A stretch of 64,000 bases of DNA from Legionella shakespearei DSM 23087 (GCF_000373765.1 NZ_KB892388.1:1-64000); one strand, 5' to 3'; numbered from the stretch's first letter, positions 10,231 through 19,195 are shown. Notes: generated by a model not told the origin, from the letters alone. Program-made: numbers and translations.

Positions 10231-10493
10231 AGAATTCTTACATCGATCCCGGCTGCAAGCAGTTGGCTCTTCTACACACCGATCTACGTCGTCCTGAGCG
10301 CGTCTTTTTGCGCGAAGGATCTCCAAATATTGGCACTATGCCGCTTTCAGGAGATCCTTCGCGCAAAAAGACGCGCTCAGGACGACGTGGAACGGAACGA
10401 AGTTGCTCCGCAATAGCACAGTGCGTAGCCCGGTCTGCTTGCAGCCGGGATGACGTGGCACCTATATTACAGCTACAGTTCTGCGCATCACCC
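10231..10493. repeat. palindromic repeat cluster between convergent tatD and MFS gene
   Basis: The 263-base gap contains a partial family B unit (10243-10261), a complete 103-bp family A palindrome (10286-10388) and a second family B unit (10425-10460). The A palindrome is two 39-nt arms around a 25-nt loop starting AAATATTGGC. The long hairpin may act as a bidirectional transcription barrier between the two convergent genes. No T-tract is seen. Confidence 0.85.
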
Positions 10494-11681
10494 CTAACTT
10501 ATCATCTCTTCACTTTTACCATATAAAGCACTGAATAAAAGACATAAAATTCCAAAAAACATCATGCTTAATGGTACAATATAAATGTTTTTGGTCAATA
10601 AAATACCAATTCCTGCGGCAATAAGTGCAGATAAGCTCATTCGCATGGTATTAAGTATGGCCGTAGCGGAACCGGCAATCTCGGGATAATTCATCAGCGC
10701 CAAAGAGAGGGCTGGCGGATTCGCTATGCATACGCCACAAGTAACTATGAGCAGGGGGACAAGAGTTAATAAGCTAAATCCCTGATGGAGGTAAAGCATT
10801 AGCGAAATGAAACTGCCGGCAATCATCAGCAAGCTGCCAAAACACATGTTCCAACGCAGTGAAAAATATTCTCTGAGACGTATACCCAGGAAATTGCTCA
10901 AAATCATGATGAAACCATTACAGGCAAAGATCAATGCAAAAACGGTAGGGGAATAATGTAATTGCTGAATGATGAGATAAGTACTGTTCACTATAAAAAT
11001 CATTATATTAGCAAAGGCTCCTGTAAGGATGATAATTCCTGTCCAGGTATGTTTACTACTCAGAATTAATAAATAGTGCCTGATGGATTGATGAAATGAA
11101 AAGGCAGCCTGTTCTTTTAGCCAATAGGGAGATTCTAATAATAAAGGCCCGGCAAGAAAAAGCAGAACCATAGCAGCTACAGCCATACAAATAAACGTTG
11201 CCTGCCAGCCGAAATATAAAAACACTATAGCGCCGAATAACGGCGCAATGACCGGAGAAACAGAGACTACCATTGATATATAGGAGAGTATTTTTGCTCT
11301 TTCCAGAGTATCGTCATAATCACGGGTGGATGAAAAAGCAACTACAGCAGAACAGCAACCGAAAAAACTTTGCAGCACTCTGCCAAGAATCAATATATAA
11401 ATGCTGCTTGCAAAAATACATACCAGAGTGGCGGTGATGAATAGAATCAGACTGACAGTAAGACATTTCAATCGGCCAAAATGGTCGATAAGAGGGCCCC
11501 AGAATAATTGCGCCAGGCCTTGAATAAACAAATAAAAACTTAAAGTTAACTGCCCCAGCTCATGTGTTGTATGGAAGTATTGGATGATATTAGGCATAGC
11601 AGGCTGATATAAGTCAAAGGTAATTAATGAGAAACCCGAAAGGCATGCTATGTATAAAAATGGCGTTTTGGGATGATGCAT
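10494..11681 (-). CDS. MFS drug-resistance transporter, Bcr/CflA-like
   Basis: The 395-residue protein has about twelve hydrophobic segments and the Bcr/CflA-type N-terminus (LITFDLYQPAMPNIIQYF). The first inter-repeat loop carries GPLIDHFGRLKCL, the MFS motif A. The family exports drugs or other small molecules by proton antiport. The substrate here is unknown. The ATG at 11681 has an AAGGAT ribosome site. The gene stands alone, flanked on both sides by palindromic repeats, and runs convergently to tatD. It may belong to a lineage-variable segment. Confidence 0.8.
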   Translation of the reverse strand: MHHPKTPFLYIACLSGFSLITFDLYQPAMPNIIQYFHTTHELGQLTLSFYLFIQGLAQLFWGPLIDHFGRLKCLTVSLILFITATLVCIFASSIYILILGRVLQSFFGCCSAVVAFSSTRDYDDTLERAKILSYISMVVSVSPVIAPLFGAIVFLYFGWQATFICMAVAAMVLLFLAGPLLLESPYWLKEQAAFSFHQSIRHYLLILSSKHTWTGIIILTGAFANIMIFIVNSTYLIIQQLHYSPTVFALIFACNGFIMILSNFLGIRLREYFSLRWNMCFGSLLMIAGSFISLMLYLHQGFSLLTLVPLLIVTCGVCIANPPALSLALMNYPEIAGSATAILNTMRMSLSALIAAGIGILLTKNIYIVPLSMMFFGILCLLFSALYGKSEEMIS

Positions 11682-12203
11682 TTTTATCCTTTACTTATGT
11701 GTTACTCATTACAAGAAAACCCTCATCTTGAATGTAACATTGAAAAACGAAAAGTGCCATGATAGAAGAAAGCCTTAACCAGCAATAAACTGGCAGGATG
11801 TGTAGCCCGGCCTGCTCGCAGCCGGGATGGTGCCATTTCGATCCCGGCTGCGAGCAGACCGGGCTACAGTTGGCTGCTTGGGGCTGTCTCTTATACACTT
11901 CTTTAACCGTTCCCCGATCTACGTCGTCCTGAGCGCGTCCTTTTGCGCGAAGGATCTCCTGAAATCGGCATAGTACCAATATTTGGAGATCCTTCGCGCA
12001 AAAGGACGCGCTCAGGATGACGTGAATCGGGTTAAACCACTACAAAGTTACGTCTTTTGAACAAGTGCCACTGTAAAGTCAGAGAGCAAAAAATTGGCAG
12101 GGTGTGTAGCTCGGTCTGCTTGCAGCCGGGATGAAGCAGGCACAATCCCGGCTGCAAGCAGACCGAGCTACGGTTATGAGTTACAAATCAAAGTAAAATA
12201 CCT
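11682..12203. repeat. palindromic repeat cluster between divergent MFS gene and anmK
   Basis: This gap contains three palindromes: a family B inverted pair (11802-11867, GTAGCCCGG/CCGGGCTAC arms), a family A palindrome (11921-12023) and another B pair (12106-12171). The A copy is in the opposite orientation to the one at 10286, judged by its loop. A short string CTGTCTCTTATACAC (11884-11898) resembles a Tn5 mosaic end and is discussed under findings. The promoters of the two divergent genes must lie in the remaining edges. Confidence 0.85.
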
Positions 12204-12272
12204 TTGCAACTTTGCCAGTACCTCCAGTATTTAGTACTATGTATTCATTCTATTACAAATTCCGAGTATTTC

Positions 12273-13367
12273 ATGGCTTTATACATAGGTTTGATGTCAG
12301 GCACCAGCATGGATGGTATTGATGCTGCACTGCTTGAGCTACCCGCTAATAAATTAATCCATGGCATTACCGCCAAATACAGTGATGAAGTAAAACAACG
12401 TATTGAGCGTGTACTCGCGGGTGTCAATTTGACTCTTGGTGAAATCTGTCAGTTAAATACACTAATAGGACGGGAATTTGCATCCGCAGTGAATCAATTG
12501 CTGCATGAAGCCAGACTATCTGCCAAAGATATTGAAGCCATAGGTAGCCATGGCCAGACAGTATGTCATGATACCAGCGAAACCATTCCCTATACCTTAC
12601 AGCTTGGCTGCGGCCACACCATTTCTTCCTTGACTGGAATTCCCGTAGTCGCAGATTTTCGCACCCGAGATTTAGTGAATGGCGGGCAGGGGGCTCCTTT
12701 TGCTCCATTGTATCATCAGGAGTTATTTTCACACGCTGATTCGGATGTCGCCCTTATTAATATTGGTGGCATTGCCAATGTAAGCCTTATTTCTCATGAA
12801 CATCCGACCAAAGGTTGGGATGTTGGCCCAGGTAACTGTTTGATGGATGGCTGGATCTACCGCCATCAGGCAAAAAGTTATGATGAGGATGGTGCATGGT
12901 CTGCACAAGGAACTGTGATCAAATCACTGCTGGATCATCTGCTCTCGGACCCATTTTTTGCACTGAGCGCCCCTAAAAGTATTGGCAAGGAGTATTTTTC
13001 CTTAGGCTGGCTGGAAAACCATTTGCTTCAAGATTATAAACCCGTTGATGTGCAGGCAACTTTATTAGCACTGACTGCCCATGCAATAGCCGATGCGATT
13101 CTAAATAATAAAAAGCCTTTAAAATATGTATATTTGTGTGGTGGGGGTACTCACAATACTCAGTTAAGCAAGTTACTGGCAGAACTGTTGCCAGAAACAC
13201 AGGTAAAAAGCATTAGTGAAGCAGGTTTTAGCCCTGATTATTTAGAGGCTATGATGTTTGCATGGTTGGCGCAGCAAACTATAAATACTCAGCCAGTGGA
13301 TTTAACCTCTATCACCGGATCAAAAAAACTTGCCTTATTGGGTGCAGTGTACCCTATAATGAGATAG
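12273..13367 (+). CDS. anmK: anhydro-N-acetylmuramic acid kinase
   Basis: AnmK phosphorylates and opens 1,6-anhydroMurNAc to MurNAc-6-phosphate in cell-wall recycling. From the ATG at 12273 the protein is 364 residues and begins with the family signature IGLMSGTSMDGIDAAL. Other family blocks are GQGAPFAPLYH, VALINIGGIANVS, GPGNCLMD and the C-terminal YLCGGGTHN. An in-frame start at 12204 would add a cysteine-rich extension not seen in the family, so it is rejected. It is a single gene, with no murQ partner nearby. Confidence 0.93.
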   Translation: MALYIGLMSGTSMDGIDAALLELPANKLIHGITAKYSDEVKQRIERVLAGVNLTLGEICQLNTLIGREFASAVNQLLHEARLSAKDIEAIGSHGQTVCHDTSETIPYTLQLGCGHTISSLTGIPVVADFRTRDLVNGGQGAPFAPLYHQELFSHADSDVALINIGGIANVSLISHEHPTKGWDVGPGNCLMDGWIYRHQAKSYDEDGAWSAQGTVIKSLLDHLLSDPFFALSAPKSIGKEYFSLGWLENHLLQDYKPVDVQATLLALTAHAIADAILNNKKPLKYVYLCGGGTHNTQLSKLLAELLPETQVKSISEAGFSPDYLEAMMFAWLAQQTINTQPVDLTSITGSKKLALLGAVYPIMR

Positions 13368-13492
13368 CAATAACGATGCGAAACAATTAATAAACACCAT
13401 ATTTGGTGCATACTGGTTTGAAATCTGACTTTTAATCAAGATTTTGAAATAGATGCAAATGATATTGACAAAACAATTAGCCTTGCGTTTAA

Positions 13493-14821
13493 ATGGGCGA
13501 TTCCAAACGGAGTGATCCTGAATTGAGCGCACACTACACAATAAGAACAACACAAAAAACTGGCGAGAGCTTGGCTACAGCATATTTTATATTTTTCCTG
13601 GCAGCCTCATTTTATCTTTATGAATTTGTATTGCAGGTAGCACCAAGCGTCATGGCAGAATCCATGATGAAAACCTTTGGTGTAACCGGACAAGGATTTG
13701 GTGTCATTTCCGCCTTTTACTTTTATGCCTATGCACCGTCACAACTTCCTGCCGGTGTTTTATATGATCGTTATGGCCCACGTAAATTAATGACTTTTGC
13801 CATTATCTTATGCGCCTTGGGTTCAGCGTTCTTCGCGTCTACTGACAGTGTCTTCACTGCCTGTATCGGACGATTTTTAATTGGTATAGGTTCTGCATTT
13901 TCATTTATTGGTGTGTTGGTACTTATATCCCGTTGGTTCCCGCCTCATTACTTCGCCATCCTGGCCGGTATTGCCCAGCTCATGAGTTCGGTTGGTGCCA
14001 TGTTTGGTGAAATGCCTTTAGCTTCGCTGATAGGGCTTGTCGGTTGGCGAAATGCCAGTTTTATATTATCTGCTGTTGGATTTATTCTGGCCGGATTCTT
14101 CTGGGCATTTATTCGGGATTACCCTCATCAGCAAAATCAGTCCATTCCAAGTCATTACCTGAAAGATGAGTGGAAACGGCTGGTTGTTGTCTGCAAACGC
14201 GCTCACACCTGGATTATCGGCAGCTATGCTTTTGCTATCTGGACACCGATTGCTGTATTTGCGGCCCTCTGGGGAGTTCCTTACCTGCAGGAAAAATTTC
14301 AAATCAGCGTGATCGCAGCTTCTGGACTTTGCAGCATGATTTGGCTGGGGATAGGGATAGGTAGTCCCTTATTAGGATGGTTTAGTGACCGAGTAGAAAG
14401 TCGCCGTGCAGCCCTAACCATCAGTGCTGTATTAGGTTTACTTGCTACTCTGATTTTACTTTATTGGCCTGGACTGTCTTACAACATGACTTATCTTGTT
14501 TTATTCGTGCTGGGACTGGGAGCAGGGGGACAAACTGTAAGCTTTGCTGTTGTGAAAGAAAATAATTCCCTTGAATACGTGGGAACAGCTTCGGGATTTA
14601 ATAACCTTTCGGTCTTAATTGGCGGAGCTATTTTCCAGCCCTTAGTGGGATATTTTTTACAGCAATCTGATGCCTGGCGTTTGGTCAATGGGGTGCATGT
14701 TTATAGCGTATCGAGCTATCAGACGGCACTATTGGTAATGCCCTTATGCTTTCTAGCAAGTTTTATTATTGCCGCTTTTATTTTAAAAGAGTCGCATCCG
14801 GCAAAAGTGAAGAAATCTTAA
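13493..14821 (+). CDS. MFS transporter, substrate unknown
   Basis: The 442-residue protein has about twelve membrane segments and resembles the large group of Legionella MFS permeases related to sugar-acid/anion symporters. Visible signatures are YEFVLQVAPSVM in the first helix, GVLYDRYGPRKLM (motif A) between helices 2 and 3, and FSDRVESRRAAL in the second half. The ATG at 13493 has no clear ribosome site. A TTG at 13523 lies behind GGAG (13510-13513) and may be the true start. It is not in an operon. Substrate is not predictable from sequence. Confidence 0.8.
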   Translation: MGDSKRSDPELSAHYTIRTTQKTGESLATAYFIFFLAASFYLYEFVLQVAPSVMAESMMKTFGVTGQGFGVISAFYFYAYAPSQLPAGVLYDRYGPRKLMTFAIILCALGSAFFASTDSVFTACIGRFLIGIGSAFSFIGVLVLISRWFPPHYFAILAGIAQLMSSVGAMFGEMPLASLIGLVGWRNASFILSAVGFILAGFFWAFIRDYPHQQNQSIPSHYLKDEWKRLVVVCKRAHTWIIGSYAFAIWTPIAVFAALWGVPYLQEKFQISVIAASGLCSMIWLGIGIGSPLLGWFSDRVESRRAALTISAVLGLLATLILLYWPGLSYNMTYLVLFVLGLGAGGQTVSFAVVKENNSLEYVGTASGFNNLSVLIGGAIFQPLVGYFLQQSDAWRLVNGVHVYSVSSYQTALLVMPLCFLASFIIAAFILKESHPAKVKKS

Positions 14822-15297
14822 CCCATAGAATACGAGCCCTTGAGCTCGCATCCAAATAAGATACGCAAACAAATGTAGCCCGGGCTGCTTGCAGCCGGGA
14901 TCGAAGTGGTAATGAGCTTTCATAGGGTCAGGGTAGAACACTGTTCCTGCCAGTCTAACTGTTCCGCTTCCTGACGGTCGCGGCTCGGTTTCCGGTGCAC
15001 GTTGAAGTAAATACAAACGCACGAAAACCGAGCCGCGACCGTCAGGAAGCGGAAATTTTGTTGCGGCCAGCCAAAAAGACTCTCCTTGTGTTTAAATTAC
15101 AAATGTCTATACTTTAACCTAATAGATCTTTTATTGATTATGTCTCTATAAGAAAGACAAATGAGCATTTTTTATCGAAGCGGGAGAACATCTTGAATTC
15201 AAATACAGCGTGTTGAAGATGTTGTTCTAGGTCACCAGTCATCAGTATTCTAAGGAAATGTTAATAGTGTACGGTTAATTTACAGGAGGAAGCTATA
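14822..15297. repeat. palindromic repeats and AT-rich leader
   Basis: A family B unit lies at 14875-14911. A 93-nt family C palindrome lies at 14962-15054, with 30-bp perfect arms (TTCCGCTTCCTGACGGTCGC and onward). The remaining 240 bases up to the next gene are AT-rich. TTAAT occurs at 15261 and 15275, and a strong AGGAGGA ribosome site at 15284-15290. The region carries the promoter of the orphan gene at 15298, though no clear -35/-10 pair stands out. Confidence 0.85.
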
Positions 15298-16158
15298 ATG
15301 CTAACAGATAGAGATATCTCTTTACATTTAAGGGAAGAGATAATAGAAGAAGCTATAAAAGAGATAAAGAAATCCCCAAGAGGAAATACAGATTCTCTGA
15401 GTCAAAGAGTGACGGAATTCAAGAACTATTACACCTATAATTTGTCAATCCCTGCTGCTTCGGACTCTAACGCCAGGAATGGTGACTCTCTTTCAATAAG
15501 TAAAAGACAAGAGCGATTAGGGATAGTAGGTTCTTTATTTGAATCGTCTGATGATTATGCTGATTTTCTACAAACGCTTGATAAAGAAATGACGCTTCTC
15601 GCTACTACTGAGCCAAGGAAAGAGGCATTGTTATCGGCGATAGATTCAGATATTGCAAAGGGGAATGTATTTCCTTTTCCGCCTGCGACACAAGACATAA
15701 TTGAAACATTAACTCCAGAACAACGTGATTGGATAATAAAGCAAATTGGAGAAAATTCGTCATTTCAAACGAAGCTGGCTTGTGCTTTTTTGGCTGCTGA
15801 TGGAGATGTTCTTTTACTTGGAAGGAGGAATGAGGAAGGAGACGAGTATCTAAATGCTGAAAAGAAAGCCCTTGTATCTATAAGGTATCTGCTTGAAGCT
15901 GCGGAATTTGAAGAGATACGGGCACATTGTCATACCATACTTGCTTTCGTACGCGAGTCTACCCCTTATGACGCGGTAAAAAATGAATTGGAAATGATGG
16001 AGTTATCTCCAACACCAGAAGATGTTTTTGGAATAGCTTTCAAGAATAAAAGAGTTAATTTATACCGTATGTTTCCAGAAGCAAGTCCAGCCTCAACGTC
16101 AGAAGTTGATAAAGATGAAGAAAAATTGAAATCATCACCATTTACACCACCAAATTAA
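15298..16158 (+). CDS. orphan protein, candidate Dot/Icm effector
   Basis: I do not recognise this 286-residue protein. It is hydrophilic, has no signal peptide or membrane segment, and is predicted mainly helical. Residues 5-30 and 180-220 look like amphipathic helices. Its C-terminus has an acidic run (SEVDKDEEKL) followed by small and polar residues (KSSPFTPPN), the pattern of E-block Dot/Icm secretion signals. It has an unusually strong ribosome site (AGGAGGA) and two TTAAT boxes 14 bases apart upstream, which could be PmrA-like half sites. Repeats flank it on both sides. The effector assignment is inference only. Confidence 0.6.
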   Translation: MLTDRDISLHLREEIIEEAIKEIKKSPRGNTDSLSQRVTEFKNYYTYNLSIPAASDSNARNGDSLSISKRQERLGIVGSLFESSDDYADFLQTLDKEMTLLATTEPRKEALLSAIDSDIAKGNVFPFPPATQDIIETLTPEQRDWIIKQIGENSSFQTKLACAFLAADGDVLLLGRRNEEGDEYLNAEKKALVSIRYLLEAAEFEEIRAHCHTILAFVRESTPYDAVKNELEMMELSPTPEDVFGIAFKNKRVNLYRMFPEASPASTSEVDKDEEKLKSSPFTPPN

Positions 16159-16355
16159 CTGCCGCGTATCAAGGTATTGGTTGATTTTTTAAAGCCCGGT
16201 CTGCGCTTGCTGCGCAGCTGTCTCTTCGATTTACGTCGTCCTGAGCGTTTCTTTTTGCGCGAAGGATCTCCAAATACTGGTGGAATGCCGCTTTCAGGAG
16301 ATCCTTCGCGCAAAAAGACGCGCTCAGGACAACGTGAGTTATGAAAGAAGATTGA
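16159..16355. repeat. family A palindrome between convergent genes
   Basis: A full 103-bp family A palindrome (16233-16335) with the conserved loop (AAATACTGG to ATGCCGCTTTCA) occupies the gap between two convergent genes. The left arm has GAGCGTTTC where others have GAGCGCGTC, while the right arm keeps the consensus, so the hairpin is slightly decayed. Confidence 0.85.
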
Positions 16356-16727
16356 TTAAATTCTACAGGTAGCGACTACAACTGACTGTCCCTGATTGGT
16401 AATTTCCACTCGAGCACCTACATCAGCAATAATATGCATTACATCTTTGTTTTTGACGACTACAGAGATCGACTCGCCTTGTTTTAAAACCCAGCCGTTA
16501 ATTTCCCCATTTTTCCTTTTCATCACTCCTGTTAAACGAATTTCCGGATCTTTAATGTCAATGGTACATAAAGTATCGAGTTGCCAGAACAAGGGATTAT
16601 CTATGTTCAGGGGAATCCCTGGTTCAAATTCATAGGTACGGGAAATAATGTCTGCAGCATGTAACGGGAGTGAGGCAATCAAAACAGAACCAAGTGCAAA
16701 AGTAGAAAGAGCTTTTTTAAATGTCAT
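16356..16727 (-). CDS. small exported protein of unknown function
   Basis: I do not recognise this 123-residue protein. It has a clear Sec signal peptide: MTFKKAL, then a hydrophobic core ending in SLPLHA|AD, cleaved near residue 24. The mature part of about 100 residues is rich in beta-strand-like alternation and contains two cysteines (in DTLCTI and the final ATCRI) that could form a disulfide in the periplasm. The ATG at 16727 is preferred over one at 16733, because AAGGAA lies directly against the latter. It is probably periplasmic. Confidence 0.65.
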   Translation of the reverse strand: MTFKKALSTFALGSVLIASLPLHAADIISRTYEFEPGIPLNIDNPLFWQLDTLCTIDIKDPEIRLTGVMKRKNGEINGWVLKQGESISVVVKNKDVMHIIADVGARVEITNQGQSVVVATCRI

Positions 16728-16771
16728 AATCATTCCTTTAATTATTTTAGATAGGATTCACGCGAAATGCC

Positions 16772-16982
16772 TTAACTTAACGTGAGTTTCGGATAAGAAG
16801 CTTGTTTTATCCAGTGTTTACCTCGATCCCGTTCGGGCTGAGGAAGCGCGATAGCGCTGTCTCGAAGCCTTGGCATGGTGCTAAGGCTTCGAGACGAGGC
16901 TACCGCCTCTCCTCAGCCCGAACGGCATCGAAGTAACGACTGGATCAAACAAGCTTCTTATCCGAAAATCACGTTAAGTTAA
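16772..16982. repeat. family D palindromic element, about 210 bp
   Basis: The outer arms begin TTAACTTAACGTGAGTTTCGG and end with the inverse at 16960-16982. The inner arms are GTTCGGGCTGAGGAAGCGCG and its complement, enclosing CTTCGAGAC inverted pairs around a short loop. The same element occurs near 35824-36022 and, in opposite central orientation, at 59313-59522. Weaker inverted homology (TTCACGC/GCGTGAA) extends past both ends. Nothing coding is seen. Confidence 0.88.
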
Positions 16983-17014
16983 TGGCAGTGATGCGTGAAC
17001 CCTCCCTATGAGCT

Positions 17015-17710
17015 TTAAACTTGAGCGAAAATATCGTATGAACGCTCACAGTCGTAATCTGAATCCTCTGATTCAGGTGCATCCATTCCATCTGGCTTAT
17101 ATAAAGTGTTCATTTTAGAAAAGAATGAAAGTTCAACCAGGAGATTCTCTTCAACAGGTTCCAGCGAAGTAATATACGATAAATTGTCTAGTGCTTCATA
17201 CAGTCCAAATATGAGTGCTGCACTACAAGTGATAAGCAGTGACACACCCAGGAAAGGATTTATTGAGAGAAATGGTACGATAAAAGGCATGATCACCAGA
17301 GATGCAGCAACAGGTAAAAGCCAGAGCAGGGCTGCGCAAACATTCAAAATATTCTTAATGATAATACCGGCTTCCCAGAGCAAAGTATCATTTTCTATTT
17401 CTTCCAAAACCTCTTCAGCGCTTATTTCATTTGCCGTTATCTTGTAAAGGTTGTGGTACAATGCATCATATTCAGCAAGTATTACAGCTTGTGCAATTAC
17501 TCCTGTGTTAGCTTCAAAGCGATTCTGATAAAATGTTCTGATCTTTTTTAACTCCTCTGCCGCCTTGGCTATCGTATTTTTATCTTCTGCTCCCAATGAT
17601 TCTGTTAATAAATCAAGTACTTGTGATTGCTCATCAGTAGGTTGCACCAGGAAATTTTCGAATGCTGCGAATTTTTTATCAATTTTATCAAAATCATTTT
17701 GTAACGACAT
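17015..17710 (-). CDS. orphan two-helix membrane protein, candidate effector
   Basis: I do not recognise this 231-residue protein. The first 110 residues are soluble and helical with many Lys and Glu. Two adjacent hydrophobic segments follow (about 118-143 and 146-172) with a short turn, making a hairpin membrane anchor. The C-terminal 25 residues are strongly acidic (APESEDSDYDCE) before SYDIFAQV. Hairpin anchors and acidic tails are common in Legionella effectors aimed at host membranes, but this is only suggestive. The ATG at 17710 has an AAGGAAA ribosome site. The gene is flanked by a family D repeat. Confidence 0.6.
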   Translation of the reverse strand: MSLQNDFDKIDKKFAAFENFLVQPTDEQSQVLDLLTESLGAEDKNTIAKAAEELKKIRTFYQNRFEANTGVIAQAVILAEYDALYHNLYKITANEISAEEVLEEIENDTLLWEAGIIIKNILNVCAALLWLLPVAASLVIMPFIVPFLSINPFLGVSLLITCSAALIFGLYEALDNLSYITSLEPVEENLLVELSFFSKMNTLYKPDGMDAPESEDSDYDCERSYDIFAQV

Positions 17711-17850
17711 AATGTTTCCTTAAAACGTAAATATGAAAGCTGTAACAGAAAGACTAAAGCGCACAGTGTAACATCATTCATTTCCAAGTCAATTAATCTC
17801 CTAACTGTACCATATTGTTTCTTTTGATTTGTTTTTGCTCACATTGAATT

Positions 17851-19083
17851 TCAATCTTTACTTCCATAGAAAGCTAGGCTTACAAAAAATAAATAAAGCA
17901 GGCCGATTAAATTGCAACATAATGCAAAGTAAAGATTGCTGTGTGAATGATAAAACATACTGGCGAATTCAATGCCCAGCGCGCCAATTACCATGGTGCC
18001 CAGGCTAATCAGCGCTGATGCGGTTCCTTTAGTTACAGAAGTAACAAAGAGGCAATGTCGGTTTAAAGGAGCGGTAATAACACTTAGGGAGAAAAAATAA
18101 ATAATAATACCTGGCAGCAGGTATTGATAATGCTCACCATATAAATAAGGCAGCAGAGCCATCAGTACCATGCCTGCCGTCATAATAACGCTACCTAAAA
18201 AGATAATGGATTTAATTTTATATTTATAGGTTAAGCGGTGCAAAAACCAGTTACCTAATATCGTTGCCCCGAAAATAGGAAGCTGCCAGAGTCCATACTG
18301 AATTACTGTCAGTTTGCCTTCTGCTATCAGAATTACAGGTGCCAAAGCTATCCAGGCGAGGCATGGGATTCCGACCAAACCGATGGCCAGGGTACTGTAG
18401 CTAAAAGGAAGATTACTTACTAATAACCAATAGTTTTTGAAGACGGCTTTGGGTGAGAAAGGCGCTTTAGGAATTTGCTGACCATCCCTTTTAATCTGGC
18501 CTATGGGCTCAGGCATGTAAGCCCATAAACCCCAAAGAGCAAATACTGCAAAGGCAGCAATCACTATGAAGATGACACGCCAACTGGTGTAATAAATAAC
18601 AAGAGCCCCTAATACAGGTCCCAGAAGAGGCGCTAAAATGGCGGCATTAGCCATGATTGCGATTAAACGAATAGCATCCATTTCCTCAAAAATTTCCTGA
18701 ATGGTTGCATACCCGATGACACCTATAAAACAAAGTCCCATGCCCTGGAAGAATCGTGCCGCCAGAAACTGATTCATTGAATTAGAGCAGGCAATCAGGA
18801 TGGTGAACAGAAAGAAGAGAAAAGCACCAAGCAACATCATTGGCCTGCGTCCATACGTGTCTGCAACCGGGCCTAAGATCAATTGCAGACTGGCGCCGCC
18901 GAGAATGTAGATAGTCAGTGACGTTGCCACTGTTGATTCAGGAGCACTAAATGATTTAACAACGCTAATCATACCAGGCATGATCATGTCATTGGCTATA
19001 TAAGTTAAAAACTCATAGAAAACCAGGAAACAAGCGAATGCTATGCCTTGTTTGCGCGAAATGTAGATGAGTGGCAGAGCCAT
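17851..19083 (-). CDS. mdfA: MdfA-like multidrug MFS transporter
   Basis: The 410-residue protein aligns by eye along its length with E. coli MdfA, a proton-coupled exporter of cationic and neutral drugs. The membrane-buried acidic residues of MdfA (Glu26 and Asp34) are matched in FYEFLTYIANDMIMPGM. Motif A appears as GPVADTYGRRPMM, and RFFQGMGLCFIGVIGYATIQE matches the conserved helix 4 region with its arginine. The start has an AAGGGG ribosome site. It is a single gene. The orthology is inferred from recalled sequence; substrate range is not known for Legionella. Confidence 0.82.
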   Translation of the reverse strand: MALPLIYISRKQGIAFACFLVFYEFLTYIANDMIMPGMISVVKSFSAPESTVATSLTIYILGGASLQLILGPVADTYGRRPMMLLGAFLFFLFTILIACSNSMNQFLAARFFQGMGLCFIGVIGYATIQEIFEEMDAIRLIAIMANAAILAPLLGPVLGALVIYYTSWRVIFIVIAAFAVFALWGLWAYMPEPIGQIKRDGQQIPKAPFSPKAVFKNYWLLVSNLPFSYSTLAIGLVGIPCLAWIALAPVILIAEGKLTVIQYGLWQLPIFGATILGNWFLHRLTYKYKIKSIIFLGSVIMTAGMVLMALLPYLYGEHYQYLLPGIIIYFFSLSVITAPLNRHCLFVTSVTKGTASALISLGTMVIGALGIEFASMFYHSHSNLYFALCCNLIGLLYLFFVSLAFYGSKD

Positions 19084-19189
19084 ACATGCCCCTTACAGTA
19101 GCAACATTTTGGTTCTATCCTGTTTTGGTAGAGTCAGCACGATGTTGCTTTATAAATATTAATTTGTATCAATATATGATCATGTTTTG

Positions 19190-19195
19190 TATAAT
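19190..19195 (+). promoter_or_regulatory. candidate -10 box upstream of the F-box gene
   Basis: A perfect TATAAT sits 35 bases before the ATG at 19230. The best -35 candidate, TTGTAT at 19164, is 20 bp upstream, which is long, so the promoter may need an activator. Such weak promoters are common for effector genes. Confidence 0.35.

Noticed and set aside
10206..10526. Open frame spanning the end of tatD and the repeat cluster
   Set aside because: It translates repeat sequence, overlaps two real genes and has no ribosome site.
11695..11979. Minus-strand open frame between the MFS gene and anmK
   Set aside because: It is made of repeat families A and B in translation.
14783..15022. Minus-strand open frame over the family C hairpin
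   Set aside because: It is a product of GC-rich palindrome sequence and overlaps the MFS gene end.
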